A stretch of DNA of 64,000 nucleotides, from the NCBI GenBank assembly GCA_002633025.1, contig NMRB01000121.1, positions 165,219 to 229,218 on the forward strand. Reading direction: 5' to 3'. Made by a program: the position numbers and the translations under genes. This document shows positions 22,598 to 34,692 of the stretch, one piece after another (the stretch's first letter is position 1; every line of letters begins with the position of its first letter). Below the pieces are notes generated by a model. The model was given only the letters and a program-made list of their open reading frames with translations, was not told where the DNA came from and did no database searches. This DNA comes from Notospermus geniculatus. Its lineage: Eukaryota > Nemertea > Pilidiophora > Heteronemertea > Lineidae.

Positions 22598-22823
22598 TCA
22601 CTGACAGCTCCTACACCGTTGTGTGCAGTGGAGTGTGTCTGACGAACAAATATTTGTCAATAGGTGGCCGACCACTGCATAGTGGCCAACTACTCTATGG
22701 TTCACCCTACAAGCATTTGATAGACTTTTTCATACCACCCAATGTCTACATTGAAAAAGATCATCAAGTTTTTTCTTCAACCAATCAATGACATACATTT
22801 GTATATGTATACATTATCCTCCT

Positions 22824-22932
22824 GGGCCCATATTCATAAAACTACTTTAGCCTAAGTGTGATACTTAACTTTTGTGTTGAACAAAGGATAAGTGCCACAC
22901 GTAGACTTAAGTAGTTTCATGAATATGGGCCC
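22824..22932. repeat. fold-back element, family B
   Basis: GGGCCCATATTCATAAAACT pairs with AGTTTCATGAATATGGGCCC. The centre TTTTGTGTTGAACAAAGG is the family loop. One extra T and a C in the arms mark divergence. Confidence 0.92.
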
Positions 22933-23102
22933 TGATGAGCTTGCAACGAACAATGTAACACAAAATCGGCGTTCTACTTTCATTAATCATCATGAAAGAG
23001 CAGTAGCAACTGTCTCTAGTAATGGGAACCATTCGGTAACAAGAATTCTACACTTTTAGATTCAACTCAATGTAAAGTGCAGTTTACTTTCCATTCTGTG
23101 CA

Positions 23103-23135
23103 ACCATAAATAAATCAAAGAGATTTATTTATGGT
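23103..23135. repeat. short perfect hairpin
   Basis: ACCATAAATAAATC pairs perfectly with GATTTATTTATGGT around AAAGA. Confidence 0.8.
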
Positions 23136-23444
23136 AAAACCATTATTACATCTTTTGAGATATCGGAGGCATGTTTAGTAGATAATCACTATGAACACAC
23201 CTGAGGCCGAGGCTATTCAAGGTTTCATGTTCACACCTTGCGGCACGCTTTACGTCACGACGGTAATAACCGCAAGGAGACACATGTGGGGGAGGATGCC
23301 GAATACTGCCTTATGCACTTGGAAGTCAACCACTGGAGTAGCGAATATATTCGGCACTCGGTAACCAACGAGAGTGGCATGTTAAATTTTACATTCAGAA
23401 GCTCTACGTGATAACTAATTGGTCAGGTCACGCGTAAACCGAAT

Positions 23445-23472
23445 CAAGATGGCTGCGCCGGCGGCCATATTG
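23445..23472. promoter_or_regulatory. inverted pair of YY1-like sites
   Basis: CAAGATGGCTGC and GCGGCCATATTG face each other across a four-base spacer. Each half resembles the AANATGGCNGC core bound by YY1 in animals. No start codon or frame of note follows within 200 bp, so promoter function is not shown. Related ATGGC-core words occur at about 16203, 33161, 40199 and 40343. Confidence 0.3.
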
Positions 23473-25094
23473 TGGTATCGATAACCATACAAACGTTGTC
23501 TGAATCGATGCAAATCGTATTTCTATACGTAACGCCATCTATCTGAACTTTATTCAGGTCGATCGATCGCAGTCATCTCGAAAACAAGTTCAACACCATA
23601 AATCAATGGATTTTCATCTCTCGTTGTTCGGGTTCACCCTACGTATACGCTTCTTGTGTGCATCCTGTACAGAGTTGACTACAGAGGATTCATAATACGT
23701 AAAACAGTACGTATGAAAAAAGATCAGCCGTAGTCTAGTATATCACGAGAGACACGATTTCGAGGATTGACGTCATGGGTTTCATCAACAGCATGACTAG
23801 TAACTTCTACACTGAGTATATGCACACTTGTACATAAACACCAGTCAAAGTTACAGTGCAATGTACTCTACAAGCAATGAGATTAATCTAGTCTCTTCCA
23901 TCTCGGGACGCACTGGAACCAGTCGCCGCCGGAGAAATCATCAATCATGGAAAAGATTTGACAACCAGGCATCTTCCTACTCAGCTGATGTAATCTTTTA
24001 AGTTATTTTAATGGATGGACTGGTTCCTCATGTTTGTTCCAAGTTGGCTTTCCCCGGTGTAACGGACCGTGGATATTTGTGGAAGTCTGCTGAGGTTTTT
24101 GCGACTGGTGGCTGCGAGTTGTGATGAATATTTTTTTTTGTAAGACGCTGATCGGTGACCTTTACGTCGGCAGTTAACATGGAACTGCTTTTTGGAAAAA
24201 GACAGGCGATTGGCAAAGGTGAATCTCGGGGCTTCAATTTCAGTGCACCGTGTGACAGGCTGATGTAACTGAAATGTTTGGACATCGGCGGATAATTATC
24301 GGGAAATATCTTTCCCACCGCGGAGGGGGGTCATAAAATCGAAAACCATGGATGGAATCACGGAGTCCTTTTGAACTTCATCTTCGTCGTGACAAACATC
24401 GCCTCACCCACGACATGAAACCAACTCCGACGACACCGGTAATAAAATATATCGCCGACACCCGCTAAGTCACCGGATGAAATGGTCAGCCATGTATTTT
24501 TCTACCTCGACGCCTGCTGGGCGAACAAGGACAGGCCACGTCTGATTTCCTTATCATGTTAAGGCCAGATCATTATTCTAATATCATAGAGAGATGTGAG
24601 CAATTGTGATTGAAGTGTGGCCTATAACGTGATCGCGTCGTGCGAGAAAATGCCTCGACGCTAAGATAAACTAACGCAGTTTGTGGTGTTGGCTGAACTA
24701 CAATGGACCAACATCCGCGCAGTAACTTCATTTGCTGTCGCTTGCGTCACGTTAAGTTTGGTCGAATGACCCATGTAATGAAGTACGTTTCCTACAAGAA
24801 ATCGTAAAGGATTTCTGTCAAACCTTCATTGGGGCAATCAATAGATAAACACGGTTTTCTTTCCACCGAGTTGAGTCATCCGTGGCCATTAGGGGAAAGA
24901 TATTGCGATTTCAGAGATACTGGCGACATCATGTTTCCCTCTGTCATTGCTTGCGCTGACATAGTTAGATATGTCCTGAGATTGGGCGGTCATGTCAGGA
25001 CGAGGCAAGACAATTGGATTTTCATCAATCAGGCATATCCCGCATCCTTTTGTTTTGCATCTCCAGCTCTAAAAAATAGCAGGCTACTTTGAGG

Positions 25095-25235
25095 ATGGCA
25101 ATGGTAGGAGTATTAATTCTTCAAATAATATTTTCAATATCCTTGCCTTCAGAAGCTGCATCGCGTGGGAAAAAATATTTCGTCGATGGAGCTGCATTTC
25201 GTTTGGAATTTTCAAGAACCAGAAGAGACAATTAG
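25095..25235 (+). CDS. possible short secreted peptide precursor
   Basis: A complete ATG-to-TAG frame of 46 residues. It begins MAMVGVLILQIIFSISLPSE, a clear signal-peptide shape with likely cleavage near SEA. The mature part starts with SRGKK, which has a glycine plus dibasic site of the type used for processing and amidation, and then runs YFVDGAAFRLEFSRTRRDN. AATAAA signals lie at 25451 and 25462. Much of the same DNA also carries an acceptor-like run ending CCTTCAG at about 25157, so an exon reading in another phase is possible. No known peptide family is recognised. Confidence 0.3.
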   Translation: MAMVGVLILQIIFSISLPSEAASRGKKYFVDGAAFRLEFSRTRRDN

Positions 25236-26036
25236 CATGCAGGATTCCTATTTCTAATTGGACAACAGGATCAGAGAATCAATGTTCCTGGAATGAAGCT
25301 TTCATCTTTCATCTTTTTCGTAAAAACTGAAATGAACAAGGATTAAGATCAAAGATTTATTTGTGTATTGTCGTTTCCTTTTATCTCGTGACCTTGGGCG
25401 GTTTATATTATTATAGGGTGATGTTGTTTGTGGTCGTACGCCAGCATCGAAATAAATATAGAAATAAATCGCGTTTTAAAACAAATCCTTGGAAACCAAA
25501 AGCGCCGACAATTTTTGCTTCAGACAGTCGGGAACATAGAGGTCGTGGAGGTTTTCCGCTGGTGTAATGACACAGATAGTGCAGTTAGAGCATCGTGTAG
25601 TATGTTGTAAATATGTAAATAAAATTCAGGATGAAATTTGCCTTGGTTGCAATCGTTTTATGGCTCTTTAGAGCATACTTGTTCAGATTTTGGTGTTCTC
25701 TACCGGCGAATACCATAAGCGTACATGTACCTCGTGCCCTTACTACCCTTAACCTGTAAAATCACCCAAACAGAACACAACACCTTCTCCGAAATTGCTC
25801 TCCTCTGAGAGCAGTCTCACCGTACGCATTTTCGATTGGGTGAACATTTCCTTTCCTCGGTGAACTTGGTCTCCAGAGGCGCAAGACCGCACAGCCTAGC
25901 CGTAACTACATGTATACAGAGTATGGCTTTTTGGTTGATTAGGATGGTGATGTTTTCCTGCCAATGTCTTCAAGTGCTATTTCCCTGATGGTGAGAAAGA
26001 TGTTCCTTTAGGTGGAAGCCATCAGGTATGGGTGAG
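25236..26036. other. no gene; poly(A) signals
   Basis: Plus frames 25361-25567 and 25428-25610 overlap and are unsupported. AATAAA occurs at 25451, 25462 and about 25618. Confidence 0.4.
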
Positions 26037-26233
26037 CCAACGGCAACATTGTCAACAGTGTCAACACGTGGAGAATTTGCTTTATGGTATTGTGCCGTTG
26101 AACCAACGGCAACATCGTTAACAGCATCTACGTGGAGAATTTCTTTATGGTATTGTGGTATTGTGCCGTTGAACCAACGGCAACATATTAACAGCGTCAA
26201 CGTGGCGAATTTGCTTTATGGTATTGTGTCATG
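26037..26233. repeat. 66- to 71-bp tandem repeat, 3 copies
   Basis: Units start at 26037, 26103 and 26174 with CCAACGGCAACAT and contain CGTGGAGAATT and GCTTTATGGTATTGTGCCG. One copy has an extra GGTATTGT. Confidence 0.92.
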
Positions 26234-26597
26234 GAAGGAGTGATGATGGAACGGTAAATATGATGGCTCGTTCTGCGCCCAAGAAAGAACTCCCCTGGAA
26301 AGCGTCCAACCCTCCTGTTCGGCGACCTTCGCAACAACAGACACTAGTAATCATGGATATAGGCAAGAAATACTGAGTCCATGTCTTTATTAAGTGACCA
26401 GGTCGCCTGATTGGCTCCTAATAGGGTTCAATAGCCCACTATTTGAGTCTATCGTGATGGCCACTTATGCTTACCACTTTCCCATCCCCCGGTTTATTAT
26501 CGGTCATTTATCCGAGACACGGGAAGCGACGGGCTGAAGAAAGGATCGCCCATCGGTCAATTATATCGATATTGCTCTCTCCTGTCCATTACTGCAG

Positions 26598-26638
26598 GGG
26601 ATGTTGGTGATACGGCAACAGGGGTGGGTGGCTGGCAG
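26598..26638 (+). CDS. exon-like 41-bp segment
   Basis: A very good acceptor (GCTCTCTCCTGTCCATTACTGCAG, long pyrimidine tract) precedes it and the donor AG/GTAAAT follows. In one phase it reads DVGDTATGVGGWQ, in another GMLVIRQQGWVAG. The first phase would join in frame with the 28-bp segment at 34693 to give a continuous open reading. No domain recognised. Confidence 0.33.
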
Positions 26639-27030
26639 GTAAATGGGCATTTCCTTTCGCTAGATTATCTAGTTAGCTCAATTAGTATTGACCTGATGAA
26701 AAATCTACGAAGGGCCGCAACAGGATGTATCAAATGTCCCTTGGGGGATAAAAGTCACCTAATTTTCGAAGTTCGAGTGGAAGCGGTAGGAGTGAGGAGT
26801 GAAGTAGGCGATGTAGGCAACTGGGGAGTATTCGAAATATGGTTGACCTGAGCGGTCACTGAACTGTCCACCGACGGTAGTACTAGCATCTGGCGATCCA
26901 TGTGATGTGGCGATCCCATGTGATGTGTGCTCTCTCGCTCTGCATGTGACCAAGGTATGATTTAGACAGAAGAAAGGCAATTGTCACTGGAAGGACGATT
27001 CGATTTCGACGCACTTACCCGTGTTACCTT
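26639..27030. other. no gene supported
   Basis: Short overlapping frames on both strands (26624-26851, 26759-26980) lack support. Confidence 0.4.
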
Positions 27031-27256
27031 GTTATCTCTACTACCAAAGAAAGAGAGAGCACAAAAGTCGACACACAAAATGATGATACTAGGAAGTCAA
27101 CTTGCAAAATTTCGAAAATTTTCGACCCCAACCGGGGTCTTCCTCAGGCACTTTTCAGTATGGAATTCCATACTCCATACTGAAAAGTGCCTGAGGAATT
27201 TTCGAAATTTTGGAAGTTGACTTCCTATATACATGTATCATCGTTATCTCTACTAC
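27031..27256. mobile_element. fold-back element flanked by 14-bp direct repeat
   Basis: Arms from 27081 (TGATGATACTAGGAAGTCAA) to 27242 pair through AAATTTCGAAAATTTTCG and CTCAGGCACTTTTCAGTATG. GTTATCTCTACTAC is present on both sides, at 27031-27044 and 27243-27256, and may be a long target duplication or part of the element. Confidence 0.75.
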
Positions 27257-30139
27257 AAGGTAAATGTTACAGCGCTGAGAGAACCACTGCCACTGGTCAT
27301 ACAAACTTCAAACAGTACAGTATATATCCACGAACACACCAAGAACGAATGTTTTTTCTAAGTCTGTAGAATTCGATCGACCAGCTTCCCAAACATTCGG
27401 ATTACTTTTATAGATACAGAAGATCTATCGTATCAAAGGACCTTTTTCTCTCTAGGGTTCTCAATATCTACGTTACATCAAACAAACTGGTCATTTTTAT
27501 TCGAGACAAAAAGAACTTGCCGCTGGATGTTCTTGACTGTCAGTACAACACTGTGTACTTGCCATTTAGCTACCGTCATTTAGAGTTCGTCGATGAAGTG
27601 TCGACATAGAAGAGGAGCACCATGAGAAAAAAATAAAAATCAACACAGATGACGTACATGTCCATCTACACTGTTGATCCTGCTCCTCCGAGGATAGTTT
27701 TATATTAGCGTTAGTAGTGACGGCGACAGGGTTCAAGTGTCAACGAGTTTTTTTTTCAATTATCTCAGCCAAAAGCCTGGGAAAATCGTCGAAAAAAACG
27801 ACACCATTGGGAACACTGAACGTCATATATCTGGATATAGAACTATCTGGATTGCAACCGGTGCACATTATTCGATATTCAGGACCAAATGTACCATCTT
27901 TCTCATATACATGTACATGTAGGAAAAACATCCTAGTAAGACCACGGTAATGACGTATGTTCGAAGAAGATAGATTACCGGATGTCAAAATATTGCATGG
28001 TAATTGTGCCCGTCATATGTCGTTATAGCTAACAACCATGATTGCAAGTACATACATGTACATGTATACCCAGGCTGACGATTGCTTAAAATGATGAAGA
28101 TGGTGATAAGGCTTTAAAAATTCAGACGATCCAACATCACTTACAAGCAATCCACTTATTCAAATTGAAACCGTTAAAATTTTCGAAATATATAGATTAC
28201 GGGGATGACTTTCAATCCGCAAAGAAGCTGTGATGGGCACCTTACCTGCCTAATGGGCCACCCTAATCCTACCGCGCAGGGAGTCACGGCCCTGCGATGC
28301 AACAGTAATTTCTAACTAATGGACGTTACGGCCTTGTTAAAATAGCAGCAATTTGTCACTTCCAACAAGTGTTGATTGCTTTCCTTAGCAAGGAACTAGC
28401 GATAATTTAGTCCGCAGCCGAAGAAGCAAGAATTTTACATGCGTCGAAGGCGAATGGATGTCTGAGCGAGATGTGACTTTCATCGACCGTCTGAGTGATT
28501 GCAATCTTCCACTCCATCATACCCAAGTTCCTGACTAAGTTTTTCTACAGTAATTTACTCCCAGTTCCGATCTGGCCTACTCATCGGTCATGAATAGTTA
28601 ATGGGAGTCCCGTGATTGCGCTGCGAGCAATGAACCGAATGACGTCATGAAGTCACATTTCCTCTGTTGATGCGTAGACATTGCAGGCCCTGGGTATGGT
28701 CGCCAGGGACTTGGCTGTCTACACAGCCTGGAATTTTTGAGACTTTTAATTAGAAAGGGCTAGAGGATAGGCCTATTATGAAAAGCTATTGAATAGGCGT
28801 TCTATGTCAGCTTCTGCTCCAATACATAGCAAAGACTCCCATTACAACACCGCTGCATTGCAGTATCAAATTCCTTATGCATACTTCAGTACAAAGACAT
28901 TGTCTCCCAGGAATCCACCCATCTCAAGTATCATATCGTCGGCCTCTGATCCAGCTGTACTGTATACAATCGCTCAATATTTATGTACCATTCTATGGAT
29001 ACTTTCACCATTGATGAGGGAAAGAAGATATATATTTCTATAGAAATCGATTTGCTCTGACGGATACACATTGTAGGTCTCACCAGAGGTTGCTTGACCG
29101 AGACCATGTATTGAACCAGTTGTCGCAGAAGGTGGCGTGTCCTCTGAGAGTACTGTCAGTGCACTTCCCTGATACTCACGTAAAAAAAAGATGTTTTTAC
29201 TGCACAACGACAATGTGAAGCATGGCCAGCAACGGCGTCAGCGTGGAGATTATCGATCAGGATGGAGAGTGGACATCGGGTGACAAGTGAGCATCTTTTC
29301 GAAAAACTGACCAGTGGTAAAAGAGGTTACATCTGTCGTATCAGACTTTTGTGTCGGTGTCTCTGATTGGGCGATAGACTATCATGATGATGCACTTCAA
29401 ACCGACGTATGGCACCAAGCCGATCCTATTTCATCCGTTCGACGCCGACTGTATTAAGTCCTTCCAACCAACCGTTGACTTCATCGCGAATTATCACGCA
29501 GCAAAGCTTAAAGTATTACAATGTGACCATTGTCATGTTGAAATCATCCGGGCCGAGGCTTCACTCAGTCTGGACGAATGCAGGAACCGGAAGTGATGTG
29601 GAATAGCGTGAGAAACCCCATGCATTAACGACAAACGCGTGATATCGTAATTTGGTCGGAGCTATAACGACACTTAATCTGTCATGGCGTCGAAATTGTT
29701 AGAAAAAGATGTAATTAGTGTCTTACATCTGATTGCGCCGTAGATGATGCTTCTAGTTTCACATTATAAATTGTTTCCACGGCTTTGTGCATCTGAATAG
29801 TGTGAGAGTCATTTTCTGAGCATTACCGTATTAGCCAAGTCCATGTATTGAGAAACGCGTTTGCATTTGTTGTAAATACAAAGATTACAATGCACTTCAT
29901 CGTTATTTCAAATTACGATGTCAGTGAACTACATATTCATCTGTTTTCTGAGTTCAATATTCAGTGAGCTACTCTTATCGTCCACCGAAGCGCAAGACAT
30001 GCAAGAGCCTGCAATCAAGCAAAATTGTTGTTGTCATACGCGACTAAGTAACGTATTTTAATTGTTCATCATTGCAATCTGTCGAATACCGGTATGATAT
30101 ATTACAATGTATGTATGTGGTAAACTTCTAACGATAAAA
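27257..30139. other. no gene supported
   Basis: Frames at 27717-27950, 28789-29043 (84 codons), 28974-29213 (minus) and 29384-29606 are overlapping and unsupported. No repeats apart from TACATGTA-type words at 27905 and 28054. Confidence 0.4.
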
Positions 30140-30412
30140 ATGGCGTTCGCAAATGTCAGCTTTAAAGGCTTGTTTTATGCCGTTTGTTGTACTATCGTCG
30201 AGGCAAGTTTTTCGCCACTCGTTATACAAAGCATCAGATTTCAAATGCTAAAAAGCGGCTCATTTTTTTTACGTGTACCCCTCAGTGATCACAGGTCCAT
30301 TAGAAGACAAGTACACAGAGGCTGGGCTTTTGTTCAATCAAATTTCAAAGAATTGCTAAAGAAAATACAAATGTCGTCAAACGAATACAAAACGTCATCC
30401 TCTTTTAAGTGA
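30140..30412 (+). CDS. possible secreted peptide, 90 residues
   Basis: The ATG at 30140 has a good animal start context (AAAAATGGCG) and opens a 90-residue frame to TGA at 30410-30412. It starts MAFANVSFKGLFYAVCCTIV and then EASFSPL, compatible with a signal peptide cut near VEA. Basic pairs occur at SIRRQ and LLKKI, as in processed precursors. An AATAAA lies 62 bp after the stop (30474-30479). No cysteine framework or known family. An earlier in-frame ATG at 30107 would add 11 residues before the hydrophobic stretch. Confidence 0.3.
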   Translation: MAFANVSFKGLFYAVCCTIVEASFSPLVIQSIRFQMLKSGSFFLRVPLSDHRSIRRQVHRGWAFVQSNFKELLKKIQMSSNEYKTSSSFK

Positions 30413-31990
30413 ATTTTTAACACCATCCTCGCACTTCATTGGAACAAAGCGTCATTTTGACTTTTCGAACTGGAATAAAAGTTCAAGAGCCCGTGATAAA
30501 TCTTTCAGAAGGTGATGCACGGTTTCGCTTGCATAATCTCAAGTAATCCTGACATAATTCCACGTCTCATTTCCCTAACAGCATCATTGTCGCAGTTTCT
30601 CCGACACCAGATTGGAATTCACAGGCACCACTGCCAAGCGTCAAAGACTGAATTATTCTTTCTTTAGCCCCTTATATCATTGTTTAAAGGAGTAATACTA
30701 ACGCCTTTATTAACTTCCATTCAATGGAACGTAATCTGGTTCTTATAATCCTTTTGATGATATTTCTTTTGTTATTCTACGTTGGTACATGTACACTCGT
30801 AGAAGTGGTTCAGTTGCTTTCGGGACTCCCATGACAGTAATCATTTCCCCTTTTTCAATGCTTTGATACATGTATGCCTTTGCTATATGTTAGGACCTTT
30901 CCTACATGTCTTTCTGAGTCAGAGAAACAGAAACCAATCCGCAGCAAGACTTTCATTCTGCTAAGAATTTGCTTTGGTGACAAAGAAATCAGCCCGATTA
31001 TTGCAAAATAATTTACCATGTTGTTCTTGGGGACAGCACGCAGGTCGCAGTCAGTGGTCAGGGATTTCAAATAAACCGGTGAATCATCTCCCAGTGTTTG
31101 AAAACATCAAACTGAATAGCGCTAATAAGCCATTGCGTTCCTCGAATATTAATCGCCAATTTAAAGGCGTAGTCAGGATTTTTATTCCTCTTCACGGGCC
31201 AATCACAGGATTCGGATGCCGTGAGTGCGATCCTTGTACAATGGCTGCAGTTGGATGGCAACCGCACGTGCCGATATTACGTAGCGTTGGTAAATCAAGA
31301 CACAATGTATTGTTAAGTTCAATTGGTCTATTTATCTCAGTACTGCAGCCTCATTGATTGACATCCAGCTTAAAGCCCACTGCACCACGTCTAGATCAGG
31401 AAAACACGTGCATTCTCAAGCCTCAATGTACACCATACCTTTCCCTACTTAGCATGCACTGAAAGGTTCTTTAATTGCCTTGCTGGGTCGGTAATTGGAC
31501 GACTTGACTCATATTCCTAAAAGAGTTCTTTAGTGAAATGGACAATAGTACAACGCTTTCCTGAGAGGAATGTGTAGTTTTAATTGATTTTGTGTAATAG
31601 CAATTGACCGACGTGATCCGGTTGTTACGTGTACCAATAGCTTTGTCATTTCATCAATATTTTTGTTATAATAGGAAAATAAGCCGGGGAAGGTCTGGAA
31701 TATTTTCTGGAATTGCGACATGTTTTTCATACGTGAGATTCGAAGAAATAGACGGTCGGTGCACCAAAGTACAGGATATCAAAAGAAATAATCTGAATCA
31801 TATTTAAGTTGCCTGTTATACTGAACGTGTCATTCTAGCTCAGATCCAGAGCATCCATCGCCCCGCACTGAATTTTTTTTCTGAATTTTTGAATTGCCCA
31901 ATCAGAGGACACAAAATGCACATGTGACTTTGCAAAACTGTGCATCTGCTCAGGGTCGTTTGAATGAAGTAATACTAAATTTTGCGTCCA
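30413..31990. other. no gene supported
   Basis: Plus 30974-31357 (127 codons) overlaps minus 30855-31070 and 31067-31267; none has a signal, splice site or motif. Confidence 0.35.
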
Positions 31991-32262
31991 ACTTTAAAGA
32001 GGCTTTATCTCCTAAAGACATCCGAGTCCGACTCCAATAAGGATGTAACACATTTTATTCGTGGATTGTCGGAGTTTCAAAACACATAAATAGTTTTAAC
32101 GTTTTACACACTCCTTCCTCAAGCCCCATGAAAAGCTGTGAAGGAATAGGCCCTAATTAATGGGATGTCGTTTATCAAGCAGCACTTCTTCGATCAAAAG
32201 TGTTACCTTTTTATACAATGTCCAGGTTTTGAGAGAAACGTTTCAAATTACAGCCTCTTTAA
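31991..32262. repeat. possible element with short inverted ends
   Basis: TTTAAAGAGGCT near the left edge is inverted as AGCCTCTTTAA at the right. The interior is not self-complementary. Ends this short can arise by chance. Confidence 0.3.
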
Positions 32263-34270
32263 TCTTGTGACTTACCTAAGATATGCTCGTCATACCTGAT
32301 CGCCAAAATCTTCATATTAGACACAAATGAATAATGTAAAAACTAATCTGCTAAGCGTACTTCACGTCAGTCAAATCCTGGCATGGATGGCGAAAATCAC
32401 TCTAATAACAAATTTATTGCATTTTTCCAATTGTGAAAGCCACCGGGAAGTTCGTTGAGTCATTTTTGTAACTCGACACCAAGTGCACTAAAACTTTTGA
32501 CAAGACCGTGAACTGTTTTTAATTAAGGTGTAATCACAGTTTTTCCGGAAGTTCGGTTATTGCTTTTCGGTTATTCATAGTATTGTCCGATTGTAAGAAA
32601 TTAATTACCCCCTGGTGATATTTGAATCGAGGACATTGGTAAGCAATGTACTAAGGATAAAACTTTCAAATGATCCATTTCGATTAGGCCAGGATGTTAT
32701 TGCGGATATCGACGAAGAACAAAAGCTCATTCGAAGGGTTTCAGGTTACAGAGCTGAAACGTTCCTCTAACTGTTGAAAAGAGTTTACCTCTGATAAATA
32801 GTAAAAAATAAATAAATAAATAAAATAAATACCTCTGCAAAGTTTGGGGGCTCAGTACAGAAAAGGTAGAATGGGGATCAAGAGCCCACTGCCTCAATAG
32901 ATGTCACTAGTGGTTAAAACGAGTGAAATGAAAGTGACACCTGGGTCCTGATCAATTTCCCACAACAAAAGTTGTTTAGGTGTGCTGCCCTCTATCGTTT
33001 TTTGCAGCCATTGAAGCCCTCCAAACTTGAAATCAAAGTTCGACAATATGGATACGACTCCCTACATGTATATCTAATTCTTTCAAATACATGTACATTA
33101 CTTAAACTCTAGGATCCTGAATGCATGCTGGGACAACATTTCTGAATCATCGTTGAACCAACATGGCCGCCAAAATGGCCGCCCAATACATTCAAATCAA
33201 TTAACATCAAGTTGTAATTGACTTTAATTGCTTTAATCGCGTCCCTGGCGCCTTAGTTCTGGTTAGTCACAAATTTCCTCTGTCAGCTGAAGTTTGTCGG
33301 GAGATCAGTGATTTTAAAGTTCATTCCGCAGAGAACAACGTCAGACAAATAGCCGACTTCAGCCGCCGCCTGATGACTTCTTTTTCCTTGTTAACGAGAT
33401 TGCTACACAAGGAATCAGTCTGAAGCAAGCAGCGTGTTGCAGAATTCATAAAATGGAGTACGAATCATCGACTTCACCTTTCTGTTCCGCTTAAAGCTAG
33501 GTTCAGAAGATGGCATCGAACCTTCGACTGGAGTTCCCTAGGCCAGCTTTTTTCAACAGATCTCTTTGCCGTTTCACATTTTTCTGCGGAGCATTTCTGT
33601 TTTTCTAATCACCCGTGGTTCTCAAGGCTATTTATTCCGCGGCACATCTGGTCAAAAATGACTACCCACACCTCAAGTCTCGTCGAATCCTCAAAACAAT
33701 CAATCTCGCTGGTAGGCAACGAGAGCGCATGACTCCAGTCTGAGCAATGGTCATTTCCTTAACACCGATTCATTTCTCGCCCGTCCCGCGAGACGTCAGA
33801 CAAGATGGTCATTCGCTTAAGTGCGAGGTGATATCATGAAACGATAAATTGCGCAGAAAGCGTGGAACCCGGGGGAGACTTTAGCGCAATAATGTCCCAT
33901 TGTTGGATTTTGCAAATAATGAACTAAGTGGTCAGTTTGTTGGTTTTTAAGTGTAATTTATGGCCGTTTTGGGCTAAACTGGCATTACGATGCCAGGGAT
34001 TTAAAGTCGCGTTCTTTTGCAAATCGTGCGAGGGACAGGTCATTTGGAGAGACTTTGCTAAGTCCGGAGTTCACCACCGAGCTCTTTTTTGATGTGCACG
34101 TCACCAATCAGTGACTCAAAATGCAAATAGCAAATTCTCTCGGCAAAGCCACAGTGGAACCATAGACTCTCCAGAAGGTAAGGAGTCTAAGGTAGAGCAA
34201 ACACACTGAAGTCTGCAAGCAAAGACAGATACGTATTTAAGGCGCATTCATTACGAGAAGTCAATGATTT
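32263..34270. other. no gene supported
   Basis: No frame of note. A minus-strand donor (TTAG/GTAAGT near 32275) has an open stretch upstream (MKILAIRYDEHI) but no firm acceptor. ATGGCCGCC is repeated at 33164-33182. Contains (AAAT)n at 32801-32831. Confidence 0.35.
32801..32831. repeat. AAAT microsatellite
   Basis: Consecutive AAATAAATAAATAAAATAAAT units. Confidence 0.85.
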
Positions 34271-34426
34271 CTTCACCAATAGGACGAGTCAGCCGACTCA
34301 TTGCCAAAAGATGGCAGCAAAGTTCTAGCGGACCAATCAAAAGAAAGTTCTCTTGAATGTTGCTCAATCAACCATGAATGGGTCCGCTACGCATTGAATT
34401 GGACCGTAGTGACTCCTATTGGTCAA
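34271..34426. repeat. family E element, copy 2
   Basis: CACCAATAGGACGAG faces ACTCCTATTGGTCAA. Internal TTGCCAAAAGATGGCAGCAA, AGTTCTAGCGGACCAATC and ATGAATGGGTCCGCTA match the copy at 22433 closely. Confidence 0.88.
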
Positions 34427-34506
34427 TTGACTGACAGCGTCTATTGCATAAGAAGGCGCTCTTCCATCAGCCAGGCATTTCCATCCCTCCGTTTCCACTT
34501 ATAATC

Positions 34507-34613
34507 AACAATATATATATGCAATAAACTCTGACACATGCTTTTAATGTCATTGGTTGTCAACCAATGACATTAAAAGCATGTGTCAGAGTTTATTGCA
34601 TATATATATTGTT
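34507..34613. repeat. perfect 107-bp palindrome
   Basis: Each arm is 53 bp and matches the other without a mismatch around a single central T at 34560. The left arm starts AACAATATATATATGCAATA and its centre is CATTGGTTG-T-CAACCAATG. Such perfect arms without loop are extreme compared with the other fold-backs here. Confidence 0.95.
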
Positions 34614-34692
34614 TATATATTGCATATATATTTTGACCCCTATTATCTACCTGTCTCATTCATTTTGTTTTTGTATTTCATTTTTCCGTCAG

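Larger units (their letters stand above)
22933..25094. other. no gene supported
   Basis: Minus frame 24028-24318 (96 codons, with a competing plus frame) and plus frame 24829-25092 (87 codons) have no signal, motif or splice support. Contains the hairpin at 23103 and the inverted YY1-like pair at 23445. Confidence 0.35.
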
